Of a stretch of DNA of 64,000 nt, positions 33,383-43,117 are shown in pieces. The stretch lies in assembly GCF_022581195.2 (NCBI RefSeq), contig NC_061465.1:3226501-3290500 (forward strand). Direction: 5' to 3'. This DNA is from Helicoverpa zea. Taxonomy: Eukaryota > Arthropoda > Insecta > Lepidoptera > Noctuidae. The position numbers and the translations under genes were made by a program. The notes under the pieces were generated by a model. The model searched no databases. It saw only the letters and a program-made list of their open reading frames with translations, and had not been told where the DNA came from. How positions within the stretch are numbered: the stretch's first letter is position 1; each line of letters begins with the position of its first letter.

Positions 33383-34785
33383 TAGTTCGGCCGCTCAGAG
33401 AATGCGTTTCTGACACATCGCGATTGAACTGACGACGTAACTTTGTAATGGCGTTGCAGTACGATAAAAATATTTTTGCTGGTTGTTTATCGTTTTAACA
33501 ATTGTTGAGCATTAAAACAACATTATTATATCAATAATAATCAATGAATGTTGTAATTTTGTGCCAAATTGAGTGTCAAATAACTTGGTAAACAATATTT
33601 TTCTAAATCTATACTGCGCTATTACAAGGTTATGTCAGCGCTTTATATTTGTAGTGCTGTGCTAAAAATAACAGGCAAGTATCGTAATCTGTTCTGGTTG
33701 ATGGTTCTTATACAGTTATAGGTACTTATAATATAAAATAATACGTTTTGTTTTTCTTTTTAAGAATTTGAAAATAATGGACTATAGGATAACTTTTATG
33801 AAATATAAAAATAAAACTATGATCAAACTGAACGCGCGAAAGAAAGTAGCATTTTTATATTTAGGTTGAAAATGGTAACCCCAAATGGCATCATGGGCCG
33901 TCATTTTGTGACGCTAAATAGTCATTTGTTGTCGTTTCGTGCGCTAAGACTAAGTGCCCTGCCTCATTAGGACGCCAATGGCGACGTCGCCGGCTACGTA
34001 TCCAAGCAGTTAGTATTGAAATGTATGGAACCTAACTCACTTGGCGACGGTTTGGTAACGTCGCCAAATTGGAGGCGTGGCAACGAGCTACAGTTCCCTA
34101 TGTGGCTTCTGGCTACCGTGGCAACTTGGCGACGTGGCCACAGTAGCCACTATAATGTACACGGTAAAGCGCACCTCCCTCACACAGTCGCCAATGTGGT
34201 CGCCAGTCAGCTTGCAATTTCTTGAGCGACAACGTAAACAATTGACTGTCGAGACGCCATGGCCACTCGACTTGGCGACATTTGGATGCCAGAAGTAGCC
34301 AGACCTGTGCCGCTGGCGACGTCGCCATGGCGTCCCAGTGAGGTAGAGCTCTAAAAACCTGATTTTGGAAGATTTTGACCGAGATATCAGGATTGATTCT
34401 GTTATTGATAATACCTAATATACACGTAGGCGAAGATGATGATGAAGACACCACCTCCTCAAGCGAATCGGAGTCTGATTAACATTCTGTACGCACATTC
34501 AATTCAATGTACTTACTTTATTGCATAGAAATACAGATTGTAACTTTGTAACAAAGAATAAATAAAACGATTTTATTATATGAATATTACCTTTTTTTGG
34601 TTTCCACTTAAATAACTAAAATATAAATTTTAAATGATTCCGCCAATTTAAAACGAAAATAATCTTAAAATAATGCGGCGGTTTATTTTGGGGGAACGGT
34701 AACGAACTCAGTGTTATGTTGTGCCCATCACTAGTCCTGACTAACTGATAGGTGTCAGGAACGCATTCTCTGAACGGCCGAACTA
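33383..34785. mobile_element. TA-flanked MITE family (TAGTTCGGCC ends), enlarged copy carrying guests
   Basis: Ends TAGTTCGGCCGCTCAGAGAA (33383) and its inverted partner TTCTCTGAACGGCCGAACTA (34785), each next to TA. The left arm through about 33555 matches the 227-base copy at 61557-61783 nearly base for base. After CAATGAATGTTG, the text departs for about 1.2 kb, then only the outer 33 bases of the right arm return. The guest material ends CCCATCACTAG (about 34723-34733), which resembles a hAT-type terminus, and contains the unit at 33962-34343. Confidence 0.75.
33962..34343. mobile_element. GC-rich MITE-like unit with GACGTCGCC ends
   Basis: The left end CCTCATTAGGACGCCAATGG and right end (minus strand) CCTCACTGGGACGCCATGGC run into GCGACGTCGCC on both sides, giving inverted arms of about 33 bases. 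The interior repeats GGCGAC, GTGGCCAC and TTGGCGAC motifs. Target duplication unclear. Short open frames on both strands show no known domain. Confidence 0.7.
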
Positions 34786-35007
34786 TATGTCCTTATTTCA
34801 GTTCAAGTCGTATGAATGAATTCGCATGACAAAACTTTATTTGAAAAAGCCTAAAACATTTTACTTACCAGAAGTTTTGTTTTAGTAGTATTGATTGAAC
34901 TAAAATGAAAAAAAATTGTGAAGGTAACCTAAATGATTACCTAATGTGAGTTTTCATAAATATTTTTCTCACTTTAAAAAAAAGTATGGGGAACTATTTC
35001 TATCTTT

Positions 35008-35399
35008 CGTTCTTTTTCTTAACTCCGCTGTTACCGTCTTTAATTAGCTGACCAGCCAAGTATCCGCTACAAAAGTTAGTGTTCAGTTCCCATAGAGCGT
35101 TATATCTAAAGTATTAAAGAAAGTAAATATTTTTTGTCTTCAATTTAAAGAACTAAATGTAATGTTTATTTAAATAATAATAACATTACATTTTAAACAG
35201 TGTCGTTCTTTTTCTTAACTCCGCTGTTACCGTCTTTAATTAGCTGACCAGCCAAGTATCCGCTACAAAAGTTAGTGTTCAGTTCCCATAGAGCGTTATA
35301 TCTAAAGTATTAAAGAAAGTAAATATTTTTTGTCTTCAATTTAAAGAACTAAATGTAATGTTTATTTAAATAATAATAACATTACATTTTAAACAGTGT
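35008..35399. repeat. Perfect tandem duplication, 196 bases x 2
   Basis: The unit beginning CGTTCTTTTTCTTAACTCCG and ending ATTTTAAACAGTGT occurs twice in direct succession (35008-35203 and 35204-35399), with no difference found by eye. Each unit carries one inner terminal-repeat motif of the enclosing Tc1-like element. It is recent, or an assembly artefact. Confidence 0.92.
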
Positions 35400-35477
35400 T
35401 TAAGCTCGTGTTGGTACCATAACTATTTATTTCACTTCGAGTCGGGGGGTGTCTTTAATTAGTTGACCTTGACTGTA

Positions 35478-36064
35478 TATTATATTGTACAAGTGATTTA
35501 CATAAAATGTAGTTTACATGACGTGCAATAGGTATAGGTACTTCGGGATAAATTCCATTAATCATGCAGCAAAAAATAATAAAGGATTTTTGTATATTTT
35601 TTTTATTTAAGACCGAACACATGTAAATAAAAAAAACTACCTTAAACCCCGAACAAACTTTCGCCTACTACAAAACCCTTTCATCGCTAACCAGGTCACA
35701 ACAAAAGTATAAATCTATTAACCCTATAATAAACAAACAAAAATGCAGCCTAGTTTGATAATAAGGCCTTTATATCCGTAACAATATTACAATAGGTAAC
35801 ATTAGCGGTGCTCGTGAAAAGACGCCGCGATGTGTAACGGCTGTCGATACACAATATAAAGAATATAGTAAAATTTACAACATAAATATTCGTCAATTCA
35901 CTGACGTCGGCGTCTGCCTTTGTTGGAGGTTTACAGTGGGAACTTTGATTCTGTCTAAGATGTGTGCGGTGGCGATTAAGCTATCGCTTCATGAAGATGA
36001 CATAAAAATAAATTTTATTTACTGCCTTTTTTCAGATTGAAGTATTCATAAGCATATTTTTTGT
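35478..36064. other. No gene seen
   Basis: AT-rich spacer between the Tc1-like element and the LINE tail. Confidence 0.4.
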
Positions 36065-36269
36065 ATATTTTCCTATATATTTATTTATTTATTATACTTT
36101 TTGCACACATTTTACAAAAAAAAAAAACAATGTACAAAGGCGGACTTAACGCCTTAGGCGTTCTCTACCAGTCAACCTTTAGGTGGAGGAGAAATTTCAT
36201 GGCAGGTGCACTAAATATGTATATAAGACAAATCGAAAATATATAAACGTACATAGACTTATTATACAT

Positions 36270-36272
<3 letters not shown>

Positions 36273-36304
<32 letters not shown>
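36273..36304. repeat. (TA)n microsatellite in the LINE 3' UTR
   Basis: About 14 TA dinucleotides in a row, preceded by ACACAC. A similar shorter (AT)n lies at about 41798-41815. Confidence 0.9.
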
Positions 36305-36309
<5 letters not shown>

Positions 36310-36359
36310 ATAAACTTTAATACATATATAAATAACACAAAATCAAATGCATAGTTGTG

Positions 36360-38455
36360 TCAATTCTGCAAACTCTGGTGAAGATACTCACGAAGCTTCA
36401 ATTTGAAAGTCAATCGGCTATCTACCATCCTAATTTCCGAGGGCAACTTGTTCCATAAGAGAATAGATTGGACAAAAAAGGAGGAATGAAGGAAATCTGT
36501 GCGATGTGAGGGACATTGGAGTAGACGGTTGTTGGAGGAACGCAAATTTCTGTCATGTTGAGAACACAAAAACTGGAAGTGGCATGATAAATATGGAGGT
36601 GAACAAGGAGTATGAAGAATGGAAAATAGAGTAGTTAATGCTCTCATCTCACGTCTTTGCCTAATTGGCAGCCATCTAAGCTGTTCTCGATAAGCAGACA
36701 CATGATCGTACTTGCGAAGATTAAAAACGAATCGAATGCAATTGTTGAGAAGCCGGTCAAGTTTATTGAGCAGATCTGCATTCAGGTCGTAGAAGCAAAC
36801 ATCACCATAGTCAATTATGGGAAAGATCAAGGTTCGCACAAGCATTGCTTTCACGTTGAACGGGAGAAGGTTTTTTAACCGATAAAAGTAGCGCAGCAAA
36901 CCTTCTGGCTAACACTCCCAATATGAGATTGCCAGCTTAACGTAGTGTCGATATGTAAGCCCAGGTTTTTCGCGCTTGAGTTATAAGGGATGTTCATACC
37001 ATCAAATTGTACCGGATGTAAGCTGCTTAAATCCACTCTCTGCATAATGCGACTACTACCAACTAAAATAGCTTGGCACTTGCCAGGATTTACCGCCACT
37101 CCAAACCTATCAGCCCAGCTCTTCAACCCAGCTAGATCATTATTTAATTCCATGATTGTAGCAGATAAGCCCTCGAGGCTGGAGTGACGATATAGTTGCA
37201 AGTCATCAGCATAAAGATGATACGCAGACTGAAGTTCAAGAGTTAGGAGATTTATAAAAATTGAAAATAAAAGTGGAGAAAGAATACCGCCTTATGGCAC
37301 ACCAGCATCCAGTTTGCACCAATTTGATGTCACTTCATCAACTCGTACTGACTGCTGGCGATCCTGAAGATAAGACATGAACCAATCCAGCGCTTGAGAA
37401 GACACCTTGTAGAAGGATAGGATGTGTATCAGGAGATCGTGACTGACTGTATTGAACGCATTCGAGAAGTCAATTAACACCAGCACTGTGAGCTTGGTTT
37501 CCTCCATGCTTGTTCGAATATCGCCAGTCACTTTAAGGAGAGCAGAGCAGGTGCTATGCCCAGGCCTAAAGCCGGATTGGAAAGGGCTGATAACTTTATT
37601 GACACATATAAAACGAGAGAACTGCTTATGGGCACAAGCCTCAAGCACCTTAGAAAGAAAAGGTAAAATGGAAATTGGACGGAAATTACTGGGAAGGGTA
37701 GGAACAGGGATCTTGGGTAAAGGACGCACGTAGGCTTTTCGCCATAGTGAAGGGAATTTACCAGTGAAAAGGGAGAAGTTAATTATGTGGGTGATTGCAG
37801 GTACCAATTGATCCAGGATAGTGACAATCATGCCACGACTTATGTTGTCATAACCAACTGCTTTTGACTTAATGGAAAGGATTATCTTTTTTGTGTCTTC
37901 TTCACTGATTGGTACAAAAAGAAAAGGTTCTATATTGGGGCGCGGTAGACTAGATATGTAATTGATAGTATCCGATTGGATACGAAGATCCAAAAGAGGT
38001 GTTGCACAGAAATGGCGATTTAAATCGCTTAAATCAATAGTATTAGGAAAGTCTACATTCTGCGATTTACCAATACCTAAAGTTCCTAAGAACTTCCAGA
38101 TATCGGCAGAAGAAGATGATGATACATGAGCAAATATATGGCGGCGTTTAGCGTTGCGTATCATCTGATTACACCGATTCCTAGCAACCCTGAAAAGTTC
38201 CCAGTTCTCATCCGTACGAATCTTCTTATATTTCCTAAAAGCGCGATCTCTTCGTCTCATGGCAATTTTAATCAACGGCGTCATCCACGGTGCTGGTGGT
38301 CGTTTTAACTTAACTTTTTTAATCGGAGCATGGACATCATACAAGCTATTTACCTTATAATTAAATACAGCAACCTTTTCATCAACTGTGACAGCATCAA
38401 TAAGAGGTGTCCAGTCAATGTCGGAGGCATCTTTAAGTAATTTCTCCACGTCCAT
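36360..38455 (-). pseudogene. LINE ORF2 reverse transcriptase, broken by a stop and a frameshift
   Basis: Copies LINE RNA into DNA at the target site. In order: a pre-RT region; the fingers region (LPKIPVPTLPSNFRPISILP, about 37690); motif A (VLIDFSNAF); the GVP/GG motif B region; YADD motif C (37213-37202); and the C-terminal segment common to CR1/Jockey-type proteins (IIDYGDVC, LRKYDHVS, LRWLPIRQRR, LLWNKLP). Two lesions are visible: TAA at 37294-37292 replaces the usual Gln between GVP and GG in motif B, and a frameshift near 36900 separates the thumb region from the C-terminal 179 codons. The endonuclease domain is missing. It is a dead copy; the clade within CR1/Jockey is not settled. 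Confidence 0.88.
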
Positions 38456-38509
38456 TCGCGCAAAACAGCGCCTGTGCAGAACCTTATGTATAAAATATTA
38501 ATGGCTGGC

Positions 38510-39730
38510 ACCTTTCGTACTGGATAGACGAGAGTTTCACTAGGTAAAAATAATTATGATATGATATTTACGTACTTTACCGCAACAGCCAACTTAGTTA
38601 ATGTGATTGTTGCCCTGCCCAAATAGCAATAGGTTTCGCAGTGCCTGAGTATTTAATATATTTTTTTAGTTAAAACATCACACTGAAAGACGTAACAACT
38701 GATATGAGTTTAAACACCAGCAACTGTGGCATCAAAATAGTAACCACACCGTTAAGTTGCTTAAATCGCTTCAGCTTATGACTTGTCCCGTATACCTCGC
38801 GAGCTCTCCGCTCCCCTCACCCCGCGACATTTCCCCGACAATGCCCTCCGCGCTTGAGGAAATATTTTATCTTTCTTCATAAAGGAAGCCAACAATGGCG
38901 GAGTGATGTATTTAGGAAATAAATGTCAAGCCATCACTCAGTGTTCGTTCTAAAGTACATTTCGGACTGTTCTTAGGCAATACAGAATATTAACATCGCT
39001 TAAATCATAAAGTACTGACTTGTTACTTGAATGTACACTGTGGTGAACGTGAGTAATTTAGTACGTTTACAACAGAAATGTTTTGTTCGCAGAAGGTTAA
39101 CGTGACTTTACAGTGTAACGTTAAGAGGGATAGTGAGGGTGGAAATATTAAGGCAAAATGTAGTAAAATCGCAAATGATTCGTTGCTTAAGCTGAAGAAT
39201 TATGTAGCACATTAAAATGATTTTTCTTAGTCCATAATAAGCAAATATAATTTGTCTGTAAAACACTCTCTAGATTCAAAAGACCAATCCGAGAGAAGCG
39301 TAAAACTAAATAAATAAAATGATTACGTGAGTGATAAAAAACTCTGAAAAAACTTTGAATAAAATCTCATTATAATATTTAACCTAGAAACTGTTAAACT
39401 TATTATCATTACAAATTACGTATTCACAGAGAGTGTAGGCCTCCTACAAAACCTTGAAAGTCTAAATTTCAGTAAAAGAAAAGAAAACAAAAGAAATATT
39501 TTAATTATGCTTAATTCATGACAAATTGGCCGCCAACTTAGTTACCTCAAAAGAATAACTACGTCGAACTTTATTGTAATAAAATAAGAGAGGTCCCGGG
39601 AAGTCCATTAAAGTTTTTATATAAGAAAGAAGATTTGAATACTAGAAAGAAAAACACACACGTATAGGACTAGAAACACACCTGAAAGTATTTACTTAGC
39701 TAATGTTGTTACTTAACAATGTTATGTATG
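38510..39730. other. No gene seen; mildly GC-rich patch at 38790-38860
   Basis: The patch CGCGAGCTCTCCGCTCCCCT is short and without an exon-like frame. The remainder is AT-rich. Confidence 0.4.
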
Positions 39731-39733
39731 TTA

Positions 39734-39918
39734 TGCCCATTTTCACCAACAAATACCTAAATTAAGGGATCCCCTAAGAGCATTTACGGAACACTTAATA
39801 AGAATTTCGTTTTCACCAAAGTTTAGGTATCCCTTATCCATAGTTATTTATGTCAAAATTGGGAGAGCCCTTATTCTAAGTGGCACTTAGATTAAGAGAT
39901 TGTTGGTGAAAATGGGCA
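39734..39918. mobile_element. MITE, 185 bases, TTA target (PIF/Harbinger-type)
   Basis: Ends TGCCCATTTTCACCAACAA and TTGTTGGTGAAAATGGGCA are perfect inverted repeats flanked by TTA (39731-39733 and 39919-39921). A three-base TWA target is the mark of PIF/Harbinger elements. No coding capacity. A related end, TGCCAATTTTCACCAACAA, occurs alone at 54304-54322. Confidence 0.85.
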
Positions 39919-39921
39919 TTA

Positions 39922-41877
39922 GTGTTTAAGGTATATATCTATGAAAATAAAGAGATTTGATTGATTGATTGATAAATTATGAAACTATGAAAGTTATGAA
40001 TGTATCTATGTCATATCAGATAGTTCCTGTCCTTAAGAATACTCAAAACAACTGAACACAATGTAACATCCCTACAACCAAATATTTGAGCACGTAATCA
40101 GAAAATTTGGACACCAAGAAATCTTCACACAATAAACAGTGTACCCACAAATATTACGAGACGTTTCTTATTCGTAATCAGTGAATCTAGAGTAAAATGG
40201 AATAACAAACAAACCAGCATAATCATGCAGTTCATGTCTTAGACATGAATTGCGTGGGCACGAAATATGAAGGGCGCGTTATGGAGGTCCTAACGCCTCG
40301 TATTCATTCCCCACCCAGGATTACGTATACGCCTTAACCCTATTGAATTAAATGGGTATTTGCACCGTCATATGAAACTAGCCGGATGGTAACTACGTAA
40401 GAAGGTACAGCTTAAGAGCATTTCAGTCGTTTCGATTCTCTGTAGCCAGAATATTAACCTGTCAAGGTATGGTAAAATATTTTGTGATGGGATTTAGTAG
40501 TCATTTTGGGTATAATGACGGTTTTAACATCGGTTTTTACTCTCGTGGATACATGTAAAATTACTTTTGATTTTCGCATACTAGCCCACTGATTTCTTAT
40601 AATAATAGTGCATCATTTTTTTTTATAATCTAATATTTAGAAATATAAATAATATGTTGTAAGATAAATGAATGCACTGTGCATCATTTTATGTATCCCA
40701 AAATAGAGGTAGTCGAATGTAGCAGAATGCCAATGATGGCAAGTTTTATCAAACTGTACAGGAGCCTAAACAAAACAATAATACCTCCGTCATAACAACA
40801 GAGTGCTTGACAATGAAATTCTATAAACTAATATACAGGGTGACCAAAATTAAGACGCTGAAGTAGTGCTCGAATGACAAAAGTCAACTCCAACATTTTC
40901 AGCATCGCCCAAAGCTTTAAAATGTATCTCAAGCCACAACAATCACCCTTTGAACGCCAACACAAAAGCCAGCCGTGGTTCCGTATCTAAATTGGACAAT
41001 TAGAAACCTTTTGTCATTTAATTGTTTATCTGTCCAAAACAAGGCCACGCTTAGCTGCAAATTATAAATAACTGGCAGTTGAATGAAGCAAATGAGGTTT
41101 GTGGCGATAAAAAATGTGAGATCGCTTGTGGGCTGGGCTTTCTGTTTACGGTTTGTTTGTGAGAGATTTTAGTATGAGAAATATTTACATAGATAGTTTC
41201 GGAATACATGGATAGGAGTTCAATCACGTTGAATTCCATAGCGGTACTCTCGGATTCCATACTGTATCCTTGGGACCAAACACTCAAAGCGCAACTGTTA
41301 ACCAAGGGTCCTAAATTCGATCTCTCAAATTTATAATCTTAAAAATAAAACAGGGTTATAAGTTACATTACAAAAGTGCGTCTTAAAAAAAAACTTTACT
41401 TAAAATAACAGCTCTACAAATACATACAAAGATAAATAAAGACCTGTATGTCTAGGTCAGAACTACATATGAATGAGATGTTGGTACATAAACATTGTAC
41501 AAATATTCTGCGTACAAAAGCATGTAGGTCAAGTTTCCTTAGATCTTGGACACGTCTGCATGACGTATGTTAAGACAGCTGTGAACGGGGTATAATTCTC
41601 ACAGAGCGATTTCAAAGTATAGTTTAACCTTAATTTTCAGGGCTGCTAGATTAAAAGATCAGAAAATATGTTTTTTTTTTCTGAAAAGCTGTTTTATAAA
41701 TGGTGCGGATTTTTGAAACATGTTTGATGATTAATTGTTCACGTAAGTAGTAATGTTTGTTGAATTGCACTTATTTAGGCAAACTTTAATAAAATGATAT
41801 ATATATATATATATACCTACTAAGGTTAAGGACTAATTGTTTGCTTAAAGTGGCTAATCTAGGGAACTATTGACTCC
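39922..41877. other. No gene seen
   Basis: A (GATT)n tail-like run at 39955-39972 may end a lost retroelement. A patch at 40255-40400 (GGCGCGTTATGGAGGTCC, GCCTTAACCC) looks repeat-derived. No supported exon. Confidence 0.4.
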
Positions 41878-41989
41878 AAAAAAAAAACTATATATTATAA
41901 CCTTTTTATTTTGGTATGAAAAGTACCTACTTTACATACCAAAATAAAGGTTAAAAAAAAGGTTATAGGTATAATATATAGCTTTTTTT
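41878..41989. repeat. Imperfect AT-rich hairpin
   Basis: CTATATATTATAACC...TTATTTTGGTATG pairs with CATACCAAAATAA...ATAATATATAG around a short loop (about 41921-41932). The right arm has about 17 extra bases. It may be a small MITE; ends and target site unclear. Confidence 0.6.
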
Positions 41990-42289
41990 GATGATGCGAT
42001 GCTATGATGCGGGTGAAACTGAGTACAGAAACTAGTGTTCAAGATTTAAAATGAAGTGGTTGTACACAATTTCATAGTTCGCGTTGCGTAAACACGGGTA
42101 CCCTGGGATGAAGCCTAGACTCATGCATAGTGATTGTCACAGTGCTTACATCTCATCACTCTAGGGCACAATTCATGTTCATACAGATTTTTATTATTGT
42201 TCTAGTTTTTTTTTCTACTCGTGTATATTGTTTTGACTTCTGAATATATTTTATAAAGAGTTTTTCATGCTGTTGTACAAGGCAGGAGA

Positions 42290-42490
42290 CTCAGTAACAT
42301 ATGCACGTGTCGAAGTATCATAAGTTAAATAACGATTGGTGAGATCAGTCGTGGATGGGTGACAGTCTTAACATTACGAGTTCCTGAGCTTCGTGTTTTG
42401 GAAGGCACGATGAATGGGTAGAACACTGCTACTCAGCTGCTCGCTGGTTGAACGGTAAGGTAACCCAGTATCTATAGTTCAGAAAAGAGT
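42290..42490 (+). mobile_element. SINE-like repeat with a 5S-rRNA-derived head
   Basis: AAGTTAAATAACGATTGG, GAGATCAG and TGGATGGGTGAC follow the order and spacing of the internal promoter half of insect 5S rRNA (AAGTTAAGCAAC...TGGATGGGTGAC). The next segment, GTGTTTTGGAAGGCACGATG, resembles the TGTTTCGGATGGCACGTTAA core of the tRNA-headed SINE family A. The 3' limit is unclear, and the 5' half of 5S is absent or diverged. It is not a functional 5S gene. Confidence 0.6.
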
Positions 42491-42499
42491 AGGCATGTG

Positions 42500-43117
42500 T
42501 TGATAATATTTTTGTCAATCAGCAAAATGGAGTTTTAAAGCCAGACTGCTGACTGATGATGATTTGTAGCTGAATATACAAATGAATACATATTTCGAAG
42601 GCTCAACTATCCATGTGAATCTATGGAGTTCGCCTGACAACAGACTCGACGGCTAACGTGCTCTCTGAGGCACGGAAGGGTATCGGCGTGTAAACTTATA
42701 GGTCAATCGTTTGCTGGCATTTAAAATTCGAAAGAGCAACCAAAAATAGTAATCTGGTCTCTTTTTTTTTATCCAAGCCATATTAAGTATGAGTCGTTGA
42801 CTCTGGCTGGATTTCGGGCTTAGTTCACGAGAAAAGTTTATGTTACCTTTAGCTTTAAACCTTCATGGTCTTACTGCAAAAAGATAACATTTTGTATGGA
42901 GAATTTTCATTAAACACGTGACTCGTCCGTCTAACTCTTTTGTGAATTGAATAGTAATGCAAAATTATTATTTATTGATGTATGTATACTATTACTAATT
43001 TATGTACTTTTTCGGGGAAGATTATAAGTAATTACTGCCTCAAAAGTTATTATTTCATATTACGGATTCTTACGAAAGCAAGGGGCACAGTTCCAGAGAG
43101 TACGTAAAACTGTATAG
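42500..43117. other. No gene seen
   Basis: AT-rich spacer without recognised elements. Confidence 0.4.

Larger units (their letters stand above)
31649..35475 (-). mobile_element. Decayed Tc1-like transposon with inverted/direct terminal repeats and nested guests
   Basis: Ends CAGTCGTGGTCAACTAATTA (31649) and, on the minus strand, CAGTCAAGGTCAACTAATTA (35475) share 27 bases with two mismatches, flanked by TA (31647-31648 and 35476-35477). Internal copies of the end motif occur in the matching orientation at 32332-32356 (left) and 35036-35053 and 35232-35249 (right). This is the inverted/direct repeat layout known from several Tc1-like elements. The body holds a transposase relic, a TA-flanked MITE-type insertion (33383-34785) and a tandem duplication. 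It cannot be autonomous. Confidence 0.82.
36065..38505 (-). mobile_element. 5'-truncated non-LTR retrotransposon (CR1/Jockey group)
   Basis: Minus-strand element whose reverse-transcriptase frame enters at about 38500 without an endonuclease domain, so the copy is 5'-truncated. After the stop at 36360, a 3' UTR holds a (TA)n run (about 36276-36303), GGCGTTAAGTCCGCCTTTGT, and a tail of AATAAATAAATAAA type ending near 36075. Such A-rich short-repeat tails are usual for this group. No clean target duplication was identified. Confidence 0.85.

Noticed and set aside
37452..37733. Plus-strand 93-codon frame
   Set aside because: Shadow of the minus-strand LINE reverse transcriptase.
42290..42490. 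Functional 5S rRNA gene
   Set aside because: The 5' half and several conserved bases are missing; the downstream segment is SINE-like.
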